Position numbers and translations under genes: made by a program. The notes below the pieces were generated by a model that worked only from the letters and a program-made list of their open reading frames with translations, did no database searches and was not told the origin of the DNA. Positions 26,935 through 34,878 of a DNA stretch of 64,000 bases are shown one piece after another (the first letter of the stretch is position 1; each line of letters starts with the position of its first letter). Source of the DNA: JBBQLG01 sp964251665 (lineage in GTDB: Bacteria > Bacteroidota > Bacteroidia > Cytophagales > Spirosomataceae); the NCBI GenBank assembly GCA_964251665.1, contig CAXUKO010000010.1, positions 62,001 to 126,000 of the forward strand, written 5' to 3'.

Positions 26935-26962
26935 GTAGAGACGCAAAATATTGCGTCTCTAC
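26935..26962. repeat. Palindrome (family C, copy C1) between receptor and binding-protein genes
   Basis: GTAGAGACGCAA-AATA-TTGCGTCTCTAC is a 12-bp perfect stem with a 4-nt loop. It lies 12 bases after the receptor stop and 17 before the hmuT start. Similar GTAGAGACGCAA hairpins are dispersed in many bacterial genomes. Confidence 0.75.
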
Positions 26963-26978
26963 AAAACACCCCTAATTC

Positions 26979-27836
26979 ATGAAAAAACTACCCCTACTCT
27001 TACTTATCGTTACCCTCGCGGCTTGCACATCCGGCCAGAAAGACCAGACACAGGGCACAGGAAAACAACGTATTGTCTGTGTGGCCAAGCAGCTAACCGA
27101 ACTGATTTATGCCCTTGGTGCGGGTGACCAGTTGGTCGGCGTCGATTTGTCAAGTACGTACCCACCAGCCGCGCAGAAAATTACCAAAGTCGGCTACCAC
27201 CGGCTGCTGAACGCCGAAGGTATCATTGCACTGAAACCTACGGTGGTGTATCACGATGGCAACGTAGCGCCCGAAGCCGTGATGGAGCAACTAAAAAAAG
27301 TGGGTGTGCCGATGAAGGTGTTTCCCGATGCACATACCATCCCCGAAGTGAAGGCGCTGTTCGATTCACTGGCCGTTCAGTTTGGCGCCCAAAAGCAGGC
27401 CGACAGCCTGAAAACAAAACTGGATGCGGATCTGGCTAAAGCCGCTGACGATGTGAAGCAGTACAAAACCACGCCTAAAGTGGCCATCATCCACTTCGGG
27501 CGGGTAATTAACAATTACCTGGTGATTGGCAAAGCGGGCACGGCCTCGTACATGCTCGATCTGGCAGGTGGCAAAAACGTGATGGACACCCTGAAAGGTA
27601 TGAAGCCACTGAGCCCGGAAATTATCAGCAAAGCCCAGCCCGACATTATCCTGGTGACGGATTTTGGCTACGACCGGCTGGGGAACGCCGAGAAACTAGC
27701 TTCACTGCCCGGCATTGCGCTGACGCCCGCTGGCAAGAACAAAAAGATCTACCGCATTGAAGAGCACGACCTGATCTACCTCGGTCCGCGCACCGGTGAG
27801 AATGTTCAGATGCTGATGAAACTGATTCACCAATAA
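26979..27836 (+). CDS. hmuT: Heme ABC transporter substrate-binding lipoprotein, HmuT-type
   Basis: 285 residues, SpII signal with lipobox LAAC (lipidated Cys16). Two lobes joined by a long helix, as in class III binding proteins (BtuF/HmuT). The HmuT signature is present: ELIYALGAGDQLVGVDLSST followed by VGYHRLLNAEG. Tyr73 in that motif corresponds to the heme-iron tyrosine known from HmuT, and His172 (IIHFGRVINN) is in the right region for a second ligand. It hands heme from the receptor to the HmuU/V permease. Cobalamin or siderophore binding cannot be excluded. Confidence 0.78.
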   Translation: MKKLPLLLLIVTLAACTSGQKDQTQGTGKQRIVCVAKQLTELIYALGAGDQLVGVDLSSTYPPAAQKITKVGYHRLLNAEGIIALKPTVVYHDGNVAPEAVMEQLKKVGVPMKVFPDAHTIPEVKALFDSLAVQFGAQKQADSLKTKLDADLAKAADDVKQYKTTPKVAIIHFGRVINNYLVIGKAGTASYMLDLAGGKNVMDTLKGMKPLSPEIISKAQPDIILVTDFGYDRLGNAEKLASLPGIALTPAGKNKKIYRIEEHDLIYLGPRTGENVQMLMKLIHQ

Positions 27837-27841
27837 GGCAT

Positions 27842-27911
27842 TTCCGGCAGCGGGCGACCTTGGTCGCTCGTATGGCCGATGATGAGCGACTGAAGCCGCC
27901 CGTTGCTGGAA
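27842..27911. repeat. Inverted repeat, family B (degenerate copy B3)
   Basis: The arms TTCCGGCAGCGGGCGACC and the complementary GGGCGGC...TTGCTGGAA pair with several mismatches around GAGCGACT. It retains the family B order: TTCC, GC, GGGCGA, then an inner TCGCT dyad. It follows hmuT directly. Confidence 0.5.
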
Positions 27912-27948
27912 CTGTTTCTTGAGATAGTGTAAGATTCCATCAACATAA

Positions 27949-27956
27949 TACCTTTG
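27949..27956 (+). promoter_or_regulatory. -7 box of the secreted unknown inside the heme locus
   Basis: TACCTTTG matches TAnnTTTG, 36 bases before the ATG at 27993. It indicates separate transcription of this gene from hmuT. Confidence 0.4.
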
Positions 27957-27992
27957 CAGAATCGTTTTACACCCCTGTTATCGGCTTATCTT

Positions 27993-28742
27993 ATGGGACG
28001 CTTACTGCTGATATTTAGCTTTTTGTGTGTCATTTCAGCGATGGCGTGGGGGCAGGAGCCGCTCTGTAAAGTTTCCCGAGACGCTCGTGGACGAATTACA
28101 ACAACCTGCGACGAATATCCTTCGACAGGCCTTGTCCCCGGAATGGCATCTACCCACAAACAGGCATCGTATCTGGGCAGTCAATACCTGACGTACCCAA
28201 CCTGGCAGAATGGTATTATCCGAACTGGTACACCCGGGAAAGATTTATACTGCGAACTGGCGTATGATCTGGTCAATAATAATGTCCTGTGCCGCTTTAA
28301 TGGAGACCCGAAGGTCAGTTACTTAACCCCTCCTTCGTTTATCATCAACGGCCTTGAGTTTATCCGTCAATCCGATACCCAACTGGGAATCGACTACCAA
28401 TTGTATGCAACCTTGCTCCATAAGGGTCAGACAAAACTCTTGAAGAGTATGAGTAACCGATTGATTATGTACGGTACGTCGAATGGGTATGAGAAAGATG
28501 AAGAATTCGCCGGAGTTTATCAGACGACCATAAAATACTACATCCGTAAAGGGAATGACCGGCCTCAGCAGATTGATTTTACCAAAAAATCGGTAGTCAG
28601 GGTGCTGCGTGAACAGGCTGCAAAGATTGCAGCCATACTACCGGCCGGAAGACTGACAATTGCCGATATAGGCAATGCATTAACCTTATATGATTCCCTG
28701 ATGGCTGAAACCAGAGCCAGCCAACCGACTCCCGAGCTTTAA
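27993..28742 (+). CDS. Secreted protein of unknown function within the heme-uptake locus
   Basis: 249 residues from the ATG at 27993, preferred over a TTG 13 codons upstream because the signal peptide MGRLLLIFSFLCVISAMAWG then starts properly. Cysteines in the mature part (LCKVSRDAR, TTCDEYP, LYCELAYD, VLCRFNG) could form disulfides. The middle is beta-rich and the C-terminus helical (REQAAKIAAILPAGRL). No family is recognised. Its place between hmuT and hmuU, on the same strand and with its own -7 box, hints at a link to heme handling, but it may simply be inserted. Confidence 0.6.
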   Translation: MGRLLLIFSFLCVISAMAWGQEPLCKVSRDARGRITTTCDEYPSTGLVPGMASTHKQASYLGSQYLTYPTWQNGIIRTGTPGKDLYCELAYDLVNNNVLCRFNGDPKVSYLTPPSFIINGLEFIRQSDTQLGIDYQLYATLLHKGQTKLLKSMSNRLIMYGTSNGYEKDEEFAGVYQTTIKYYIRKGNDRPQQIDFTKKSVVRVLREQAAKIAAILPAGRLTIADIGNALTLYDSLMAETRASQPTPEL

Positions 28743-28843
28743 TCAGCTGCCTGACTTTACTACCTGGCTCAGTCGGGTATGCACTATTTTAGAGTTGTGC
28801 TGGTATCGGCCATCAGTGCACAAACCCGATGCCCTGACACTAC

Positions 28844-29911
28844 ATGAAACTATCGTCGTTAACGCCGGGAAACTGGTACATACTTTTAGGTATACTTCTG
28901 CTCATTTCAATCATTGCTGCCTTACGAATTGGTGCTGTCGACCTGACCTTTGGCGACATTAACCATATTTTACTGAACGGCATGGGCCTGTCGAACGCCA
29001 CAGTAGACCCGGTCTCGCAAGGGCTATTCTTGCAGATTCGCCTGCCGCGTGTGCTAATGTGTGCGGTCATTGGGGCCGGGCTTTCCGTATCGGGTGTACT
29101 AATGCAGGCGCTGTTTCGGAATCCCATCGTAGAGCCGGGGCTGGTGGGTACCAGTGCCGGGGCGGCTTTTGGCGCAGCGCTGGTATTTGTACTGGGCAAA
29201 AACATTAACTGGGCTTTCACAGATGCACTCGGCTTGTTTTTGTTGCCCTGCGTTGCTTTCTCCTTTGCCTTCCTGTCTACGTTGCTGGTGTACCGAATCG
29301 CGTCTATGAGCGGCAAAGTGAATGTTGCCACGATGATTTTGGCAGGCATCGCCATTAACGCACTGGCAACCGGCGGCACAGGGTTTTTGTCGTACATTGC
29401 CCGCGATCCGCAGGCACGGTCGATCACCTTCTGGAATCTGGGTACCTTCTCGGGTGCCGACTGGACACAGTTCGCGATTGTGCTGCCCGTTACGCTCGTT
29501 GGTATTCTGGTGGCGTTGCGCTTCACTAAGGCGCTGAATGTGCTTATTCTGGGCGAAGATGAAGTACGGCATCTGGGTTACAACATCGACCGGCTCAAGA
29601 TCCAGGTGCTGCTGTTGAACACCCTATTGGTAGCCATCGGCACGGCAATGGTTGGTGTGATTTCGTTCGTAGGTCTGGTCGTGCCGCACCTGCTTCGCTT
29701 ATCGAAAACCTCCGATAACCGTTTTCTGGTGATTGCATCGGCCCTACTCGGCGGTTCGTTACTCACACTGGCCGATACCATCGCCCGGCGGCTGGTGGCT
29801 CCGGCCGAGTTTCCAATTGGCGTGATTACCGCGTTTGTTGGCGCGCCGGTATTTATCTGGCTGCTGGTCCGTAATGCCCGTCAGTTCCAGAAGGGAGGGT
29901 TCTATGCTTAA
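28844..29911 (+). CDS. hmuU: FecCD-family iron/heme ABC permease, HmuU-type
   Basis: 355 residues with about ten membrane helices, the standard for BtuC/FhuB/HmuU permeases. Typical elements are RLPRVLMCAVIGAGLSVSGVL near residue 70, NPIVEPGLVGTSAGAAFGA near 95, and the cytoplasmic coupling region GEDEVRHLGYN near 230. It forms a homodimeric channel across the inner membrane. The last codons overlap the ATG of the ATPase gene, so the two proteins are likely made in fixed ratio. Confidence 0.85.
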   Translation: MKLSSLTPGNWYILLGILLLISIIAALRIGAVDLTFGDINHILLNGMGLSNATVDPVSQGLFLQIRLPRVLMCAVIGAGLSVSGVLMQALFRNPIVEPGLVGTSAGAAFGAALVFVLGKNINWAFTDALGLFLLPCVAFSFAFLSTLLVYRIASMSGKVNVATMILAGIAINALATGGTGFLSYIARDPQARSITFWNLGTFSGADWTQFAIVLPVTLVGILVALRFTKALNVLILGEDEVRHLGYNIDRLKIQVLLLNTLLVAIGTAMVGVISFVGLVVPHLLRLSKTSDNRFLVIASALLGGSLLTLADTIARRLVAPAEFPIGVITAFVGAPVFIWLLVRNARQFQKGGFYA

Positions 29912-30683
29912 AGCCGAACACCTATCGTTCCGCATTGGACCCAAAACCCTCATCGACGATGTGTCTCTGACATTGGCACCCGGCGAGTTTACGATGGTTT
30001 TGGGTCCGAACGGAGCTGGCAAAAGCACACTACTTAAACTCCTGACCGGCACCGAAACTCCCCAGCAAGGGCAAGTCTGGTACGGCGACCAACCGCTGAA
30101 TGCCATTCCACTGGCTACTTTAGCGAAGCAAAAGGCGGTACTCTCGCAGTTGCTCTCACTGCCGTTCGATCTAAGCGTGACCGATGTGGTGATGATGGGC
30201 CGCTACCCGTATTTCAACCTGACGCCAACTCATCAGGATAAACAAATTGTCGACGATTGTCTGGAGGCTGTAGGCATGATGGCCTTCAAAACCCGGGCGT
30301 TTGCGTCGTTGTCCGGGGGCGAAAAACAAAAAGTACATCTGGCGCGGGTGCTGACGCAATTGTACCGGCAAGCAAACGACCAGTCCACCAAATACCTCTT
30401 TCTCGACGAGCCCATCTCGGCGCTCGACATTCATTATCAACACCAGATTTTAGGATTGGTACGAGGCCTGGCCTCGCAGAATATGATCGTGTTCGTCATC
30501 GTCCACGACATCAACCTGGCCTTGCAATACGCACAGACGGTTATCCTGATGCATGAGAGCCGCATTTACGGCATGGGTCGGCCAGAGGATGTACTCACCG
30601 AAACGGCTATCGAAACAGTGTTCAAACTCCGGCCGTATTTCATGACGCATCCCGAAACCGGTCGACGGGTGATGATTGTGTGA
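29904..30683 (+). CDS. hmuV: Heme ABC transporter ATP-binding protein, HmuV-type
   Basis: 259 residues from the ATG at 29904 (MLKAEHLSF), which overlaps the permease stop by eight bases and is preceded by AGGGAGGG as ribosome-binding site. Walker A GPNGAGKSTLLK, signature LSGGEKQKVHLARVL, Walker B YLFLDEP, H-loop VHDINLALQYA. The length suits HmuV-type ATPases. It powers import by the permease. An upstream in-frame ATG within the permease gene is rejected because the extra 23 residues match nothing. Confidence 0.88.
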   Translation: MLKAEHLSFRIGPKTLIDDVSLTLAPGEFTMVLGPNGAGKSTLLKLLTGTETPQQGQVWYGDQPLNAIPLATLAKQKAVLSQLLSLPFDLSVTDVVMMGRYPYFNLTPTHQDKQIVDDCLEAVGMMAFKTRAFASLSGGEKQKVHLARVLTQLYRQANDQSTKYLFLDEPISALDIHYQHQILGLVRGLASQNMIVFVIVHDINLALQYAQTVILMHESRIYGMGRPEDVLTETAIETVFKLRPYFMTHPETGRRVMIV

Positions 30684-30698
30684 ATGGTTGGATGACCA

Positions 30699-31829
30699 TC
30701 ACAGCAGGAAGTCCAGATAATTTGACTGATTGATACCCTGAAAAGTCGCGTCGGGGTAATTACTGAGCCATGCTTTTGGTGGCTGCGTTACTTTTCGGGA
30801 ATATTTGAACTCGAATCCAGCCAGTTGACCATTTTGCTCTTCAACGTAGTCTAATTCCGCACCGGTATAGGTTCGCCAGAAGTAAGGCTGCACGAGCCGG
30901 TTTTGGTACGCATTTCGTTTGAAGCGCTCAACAACCAGGAAATTTTCCCATAACGCGCCAACATCGTTTCGAGCTTCAAGCAAATTAAAATTACCAATGA
31001 GCGCATTCCGCACACCCAGATCGTAGAAATAGATCTTATCCATCTTTACCACTTCCTTACGCAGGTTACGGCTGAAACCAGACAGACGGAAAATAACAAA
31101 CGCTTTTTCGAGTAAATCCAGGTAGGAAGCGACTGTGTCTTTACTCATTTGAAGGGAGTTACCCAGTTCGTTCAACGACACTTCTGACCCAATTTGAAAA
31201 GCCAGTAGCCGGAGCAGTTTTCGTAATTTATCGGCGTATTTTATCGTCGCCATTTCCAGCACGTCCTTGTATAAATACGCGGTTGTGAGTTCGTAGAGAA
31301 AGCGCATTTTGTCTGCCTGATTGCCTAAATTCAAGGTCTCAGGGTATGAGCCATAGAGTAGCAGGGGTTCCAGTTGCTGGTCTAATTCAAACGAGTTGTA
31401 CGCCTGTCGCAGTTCCGTCAATGCAATCGGAAACAATGTATACGTCCAGGTACGGCCTGTCAGGGACTCCTGCGTCCGGTTTGCCAACTCAAACGACGAA
31501 GAGCCCGTGGCCATAATTTTTAAGTTGGGGAGTGCATCGTGCAATATTTTCAGATTAATGCCAATGTTCGGTATTCGCTGCGCTTCATCAATAAATAAAA
31601 GCTCATAGCCCTCCACTAATAACTTCATTTTGGGCAAATCCCGGCCGGATAATACGTCATGATAGCGTATTTCATCGGCATTAATCAACAGTGATTTATA
31701 GGGTAGTTGGCTTATCACCTGTTGGGCCAGGGTAGTTTTACCAACTTGTCTGGCACCATATAAAATGATGATCTTAGACGAATTCAGCAGGCGATCATAT
31801 AAGATTGCAAAAAGGCTCCGATTTATCAT
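30699..31829 (-). CDS. AAA_14/DUF4143 ATP-binding protein 1
   Basis: 376 residues. An N-terminal P-loop ATPase has Walker A GARQVGKTTLA (about 26-36), Walker B LLFIDEAQR and sensor GSSSFEL. A winged-helix segment follows (EVSLNELGNSLQMSKDTVASYLDLLEKAFVI). The C-terminal DUF4143 domain has an ELDYV...FEFKYS arrangement like the D-ExK core of PD-(D/E)XK nucleases. Such proteins are common singletons in Bacteroidota with unknown role; a DNA-directed or defence-like task is conceivable. A 29-bp-arm palindrome ends exactly before its ATG. It faces the hmuV gene, and a second family member lies 0.8 kb away. Confidence 0.85.
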   Translation of the reverse strand: MINRSLFAILYDRLLNSSKIIILYGARQVGKTTLAQQVISQLPYKSLLINADEIRYHDVLSGRDLPKMKLLVEGYELLFIDEAQRIPNIGINLKILHDALPNLKIMATGSSSFELANRTQESLTGRTWTYTLFPIALTELRQAYNSFELDQQLEPLLLYGSYPETLNLGNQADKMRFLYELTTAYLYKDVLEMATIKYADKLRKLLRLLAFQIGSEVSLNELGNSLQMSKDTVASYLDLLEKAFVIFRLSGFSRNLRKEVVKMDKIYFYDLGVRNALIGNFNLLEARNDVGALWENFLVVERFKRNAYQNRLVQPYFWRTYTGAELDYVEEQNGQLAGFEFKYSRKVTQPPKAWLSNYPDATFQGINQSNYLDFLL

Positions 31830-31891
31830 ATCCGCTATATTACCGTTAATTTAGCTAATAAGTTAGCTAAATTAACGGTAATATAGCGGAT
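31830..31891. repeat. Perfect inverted repeat abutting the start codon of DUF4143 gene 1
   Basis: 29-nt arms (31830-31858, 31863-31891) pair without mismatch around a 4-nt loop TAAG. The arm begins ATCCGCTATATTACCGTTAA. The ATG of the minus-strand gene occupies 31829-31827, directly after the arm. In RNA the whole leader would be one long hairpin. No ribosome-binding site is visible outside it. Confidence 0.9.
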
Positions 31892-32041
31892 GAACAGTAA
31901 ATTTCGTGCTATACCGAGTGCAGTGACTAAACATAAGATGGCTCACGACCCGGCTAATTCCAGCCAAAGCTTGATACAGTTTTGTCGCAAATACCCCTAC
32001 TCTTGTCGTTTTTACCCCTGTTCAGCGTCAATGAACTGCAC

Positions 32042-32049
32042 TACATTTG
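32042..32049 (+). promoter_or_regulatory. -7 box of the VOC/PhnB-like gene
   Basis: TACATTTG matches TAnnTTTG, 24 bases before the ATG at 32074. Confidence 0.4.
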
Positions 32050-32073
32050 TTTTATCACTAACGGGTAAACAAC

Positions 32074-32535
32074 ATGCAGAAAATCACAACATTCCTGACG
32101 TTTAACAATCAAGCTGAAGAGGCTGCCAATCTGTACACATCTATTTTCAAAAATTCAGAAATCACTAAGATCACTCGGTATGGCGAGGCTGGGCCTGCCC
32201 CGGCGGGAACTGTGATGTCCGTTATTTTCAAGCTCGATGGACAGGAGTTCTACGCCCTGAACGGGGGACCTCGTTTCACATTTGCCGGAGGGATTTCGCT
32301 CTTCGTTACCTGCGAAACCCAGCTTGAAGTAGACGAGTACTGGGAGAAGTTATCGGAAGGCGGGGAAGAAGGGCAATGCGGCTGGCTGAAAGATAAATTT
32401 GGAGTGTCCTGGCAAATTGTCCCGTCGGCGCTGGGTCGGTTACTGGGCGATAAAGACCCGGAGAAGGCCAAACGAGCTATGCAGGCCATGTTAAAAATGA
32501 CCAAGATTGACATTAAGGCCTTAGAGGAGGCTTAG
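32074..32535 (+). CDS. VOC superfamily protein, PhnB/3-demethylubiquinone-methyltransferase-like
   Basis: 153 residues with the PhnB-like order: TFLTFNNQAEEAANLYTSIFKNSEI at the start, GTVMSVIFKLDGQEFYALNGGP, ISLFVTCETQLEVDEYWEKL, and CGWLKDKFGVSWQIVP. The fold is a vicinal-oxygen-chelate dimer of two betaalphabetabetabeta units. Despite the historical name these are not methyltransferases, and the metal site and substrate are unclear. It lies alone between the two DUF4143 genes, with its own promoter-like box. Confidence 0.85.
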   Translation: MQKITTFLTFNNQAEEAANLYTSIFKNSEITKITRYGEAGPAPAGTVMSVIFKLDGQEFYALNGGPRFTFAGGISLFVTCETQLEVDEYWEKLSEGGEEGQCGWLKDKFGVSWQIVPSALGRLLGDKDPEKAKRAMQAMLKMTKIDIKALEEA

Positions 32536-32615
32536 TTGATAGTATACAGGGCACGTCAAACAGCATGAGTCTTCCATAAGTACCCATTTACTACACCTAA
32601 CTTTGGCATTTTATT

Positions 32616-32667
32616 AACATAGCTTTACTATTTTTACAGTCTACTTGTAAAATAGTAAAGCTATGTT
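32616..32667. repeat. Inverted repeat overlapping the start codon of DUF4143 gene 2
   Basis: AACATAGCTTTACTATTTT (32616-32634) pairs with 32649-32667; one bulged T and a further 3 bp (ACA/TGT) continue the stem inward. The ATG (32663-32665) lies inside the right arm, so the start codon would be paired in mRNA. The sequence is unrelated to the palindrome at 31830-31891, but the layout is the same. Confidence 0.85.
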
Positions 32668-33844
32668 TGTTGTACGCTCGGTATATAGTCAGCTAAAGGC
32701 TCATTTAACGAAACGTCAGATTACTGTATTGACGGGAATGCGACGTACAGGTAAGACAACACTCGTTAAGCAGTTGATAGCTGACTCTACCATCCAGCAA
32801 AAATTATACATTGATCTGGAACGAATTGATAACCGGATACTTTGGACAGAAACGAACTACGAAACAATTATCCAGGCATTAACGCAACGCGGGTTACGCT
32901 TCGATGAACCTGTACTCATCGCCTTGGACGAAATTCAACTCGTGCCCAATTTACCAAGTGTGCTTAAGTATCTGTATGATACCTATACCATCAAGTTCAT
33001 CGTAACGGGTTCGAGCGCCTATTATCTTAAAAATCAATTTACCGAATCCCTGGCAGGTCGTAAGAAACTCTTTGACATTTATCCGCTTGATTTTGGCGAA
33101 CTACTTACGTTTCGAGGCATCCGTGCAACATCGATGGGTTGGCAGGAATCCGCCCATTTTATGCGCGCTGAGTACGAACGACTCAAGGGTTATTATGAAG
33201 AATACATTTTATTCGGCGGCTTTCCGGAAGTAGTATTAGCTGAAGCTACCGCCGACAAACAGGATTTGCTGAGTGATATTTTAAGCGCCTATATCAATTT
33301 TGACATACTGACGCAAGCCGATATTCGCGATCCGGCCAATCTGTACAAGCTAATAAAGTTGCTGGCAGTCCGTATCGGCACTAAACTAGACATATCCAAA
33401 TTAACAAGTCTTGTTGGTTTATCCCGGCCGACCGTTGCCAACTACCTTGATCTGCTTGAACAAAGTTACCTTATCCGTACTGTACCTGTATTAGCGAATA
33501 ACCCGGACCGTGAGATAGTCAAGGCACGAAAACTTTATTTTTTAGACAATGGGATAGCCTCGCTGGCAGGCGATATGGGTAGCGGAGCGCGCTTCGAAAA
33601 TGCAGTTTTTAACCAGCTGATTCATCGGGGTGGGGTAGCCTATTACCAATTAAAGACGGGCCGTGAAATTGACTTTGTAGTCGATAAAACCATTGGGCTG
33701 GAGGTGAAAGAAACAGCCGCCGAAGGCGATTTGAAGCAAGTACAAACACTTGGGCAAAATCTGGCACTGACGCAACATTACGTAGTAGGTCGCCATCCAC
33801 TGCGTACGTTCGATGGATACATCTGGGGTGGTTTTTTACGTTAA
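32663..33844 (+). CDS. AAA_14/DUF4143 ATP-binding protein 2
   Basis: 393 residues. P-loop GMRRTGKTTLV at about 26-36, Walker B LIALDEIQLVP, sensor TGSSAYYLK. A winged-helix stretch (KLTSLVGLSRPTVANYLDLLEQ) follows. The C-terminal DUF4143 domain has GREIDFVVDKTIGLEVKE, again the D...ExK spacing of PD-(D/E)XK enzymes. It is distantly related to gene 1 (different Walker sequences, same architecture), so this is not a recent duplicate. Both genes have start-codon palindromes. A+T content of this gene and of gene 1 appears above that of neighbours, suggesting horizontal origin. Confidence 0.85.
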   Translation: MFVVRSVYSQLKAHLTKRQITVLTGMRRTGKTTLVKQLIADSTIQQKLYIDLERIDNRILWTETNYETIIQALTQRGLRFDEPVLIALDEIQLVPNLPSVLKYLYDTYTIKFIVTGSSAYYLKNQFTESLAGRKKLFDIYPLDFGELLTFRGIRATSMGWQESAHFMRAEYERLKGYYEEYILFGGFPEVVLAEATADKQDLLSDILSAYINFDILTQADIRDPANLYKLIKLLAVRIGTKLDISKLTSLVGLSRPTVANYLDLLEQSYLIRTVPVLANNPDREIVKARKLYFLDNGIASLAGDMGSGARFENAVFNQLIHRGGVAYYQLKTGREIDFVVDKTIGLEVKETAAEGDLKQVQTLGQNLALTQHYVVGRHPLRTFDGYIWGGFLR

Positions 33845-33893
33845 ACTGACCAACGCCAAGCATACAGTGGTTTGATTCTTGTAATATTGCGGT

Positions 33894-34796
33894 ATGATGA
33901 AGCGTGAAACACTCGAAGAGTTTTATAAAGAGAAATTCGATTGGTTACCCGAAAACATTCAGCAGGATATCGGCCATTTCAATGTATTTCGGCTGGAAGA
34001 CTGTATTGGCTATGGCTCGGTTCCGGTACACTACAGCCGCCGGGACTTCTACAAGATAAGTTTGATCCGGGGCCGAAACCTGTACCACTACGCCGACAAA
34101 AGCGTTGAGATCAACGGCTCGACCCTTATGTTTTTTAATCCGCAGGTTCCCTATGCCTGGGAATCGCTGTCGGACGATGCAACCGGCTTCTTCTGCATTT
34201 TCAAAGAAGCATTCTTCACGGAGAAAATCCGGGGAAGCCTGGCTGATTTCCCCATGTTTGCTGCCGGTGGAAAGCCTACTTATTTACTGACTGAAGCGCA
34301 GGATAAGCGTATAAGCCAGTTATTCAATGTAATGCTTGAGGAAATAGCGTCTGATTATCCTTACAAATACGATCTACTCCGCAACTACGTAATGGAACTA
34401 GTCCATTATGCGCTTAAGATTCAGCCGTCCGAAACTCTATATCAGCATCAGGACGCTAAATCCCGAATTACTGCCGTCTTTACCGAGCTTTTGGAACGTC
34501 AATTTCCTATTGAGTCGCCGTCGCAACGATTCAGGCTCCGCTCCGCCAGCGATTTTGCCCAGCAGCTGTCGGTACACGTCAACCACCTTAACCGGTCTAT
34601 TCGGGAAACGACCGGCAAAACAACCACCGAACATATTTCGGAGCGGCTCGCCAGTGAGGCCAAAGCCTTACTGAAACACACTGACTGGAACATTGCCGAA
34701 ATCAGCTATAGCCTTGGCTTTGAAGAACCCGCCCATTTCAACTACTTTTTCAAAAAACAAACCAGCACAACGCCGTCTACCTACCGGAATGTTTGA
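33894..34796 (+). CDS. AraC family transcriptional regulator
   Basis: 300 residues. N-terminal cupin-like ligand domain (HYSRRDFYKISLIRGRN, LMFFNPQVPYAWESL). C-terminal double helix-turn-helix: DFAQQLSVHVNHLNRSIRE and LLKHTDWNIAEISYSLGFEE, then the AraC signature AHFNYFFKKQTSTTPSTYR. It probably controls the SDR gene 82 bases downstream, a frequent pairing in which the regulator senses a small aldehyde, ketone or drug. The inducer is not deducible. Confidence 0.88.
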   Translation: MMKRETLEEFYKEKFDWLPENIQQDIGHFNVFRLEDCIGYGSVPVHYSRRDFYKISLIRGRNLYHYADKSVEINGSTLMFFNPQVPYAWESLSDDATGFFCIFKEAFFTEKIRGSLADFPMFAAGGKPTYLLTEAQDKRISQLFNVMLEEIASDYPYKYDLLRNYVMELVHYALKIQPSETLYQHQDAKSRITAVFTELLERQFPIESPSQRFRLRSASDFAQQLSVHVNHLNRSIRETTGKTTTEHISERLASEAKALLKHTDWNIAEISYSLGFEEPAHFNYFFKKQTSTTPSTYRNV

Positions 34797-34848
34797 ATTT
34801 GGTAAGTAATCGTTTGTGTGTCGCAATACGCGCCCTGCTCCGCTGCTC

Positions 34849-34856
34849 TACTTTTG
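34849..34856 (+). promoter_or_regulatory. -7 box of the SDR gene
   Basis: TACTTTTG matches TAnnTTTG, 22 bases before the ATG at 34879. It gives the SDR gene its own start separate from the AraC gene. Confidence 0.4.
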
Positions 34857-34878
34857 CTCTCGTTAAACGAGCAGCATT

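Noticed and set aside
31890..32105. 71-residue frame downstream of the first DUF4143 palindrome
   Set aside because: Starts at the palindrome edge, overlaps the VOC gene in another frame and lacks any recognisable feature.
30699..33844. DUF4143 pair considered as an insertion sequence
   Set aside because: No transposase motif, no matching terminal repeats at both ends and no visible target duplication; only 5' palindromes.
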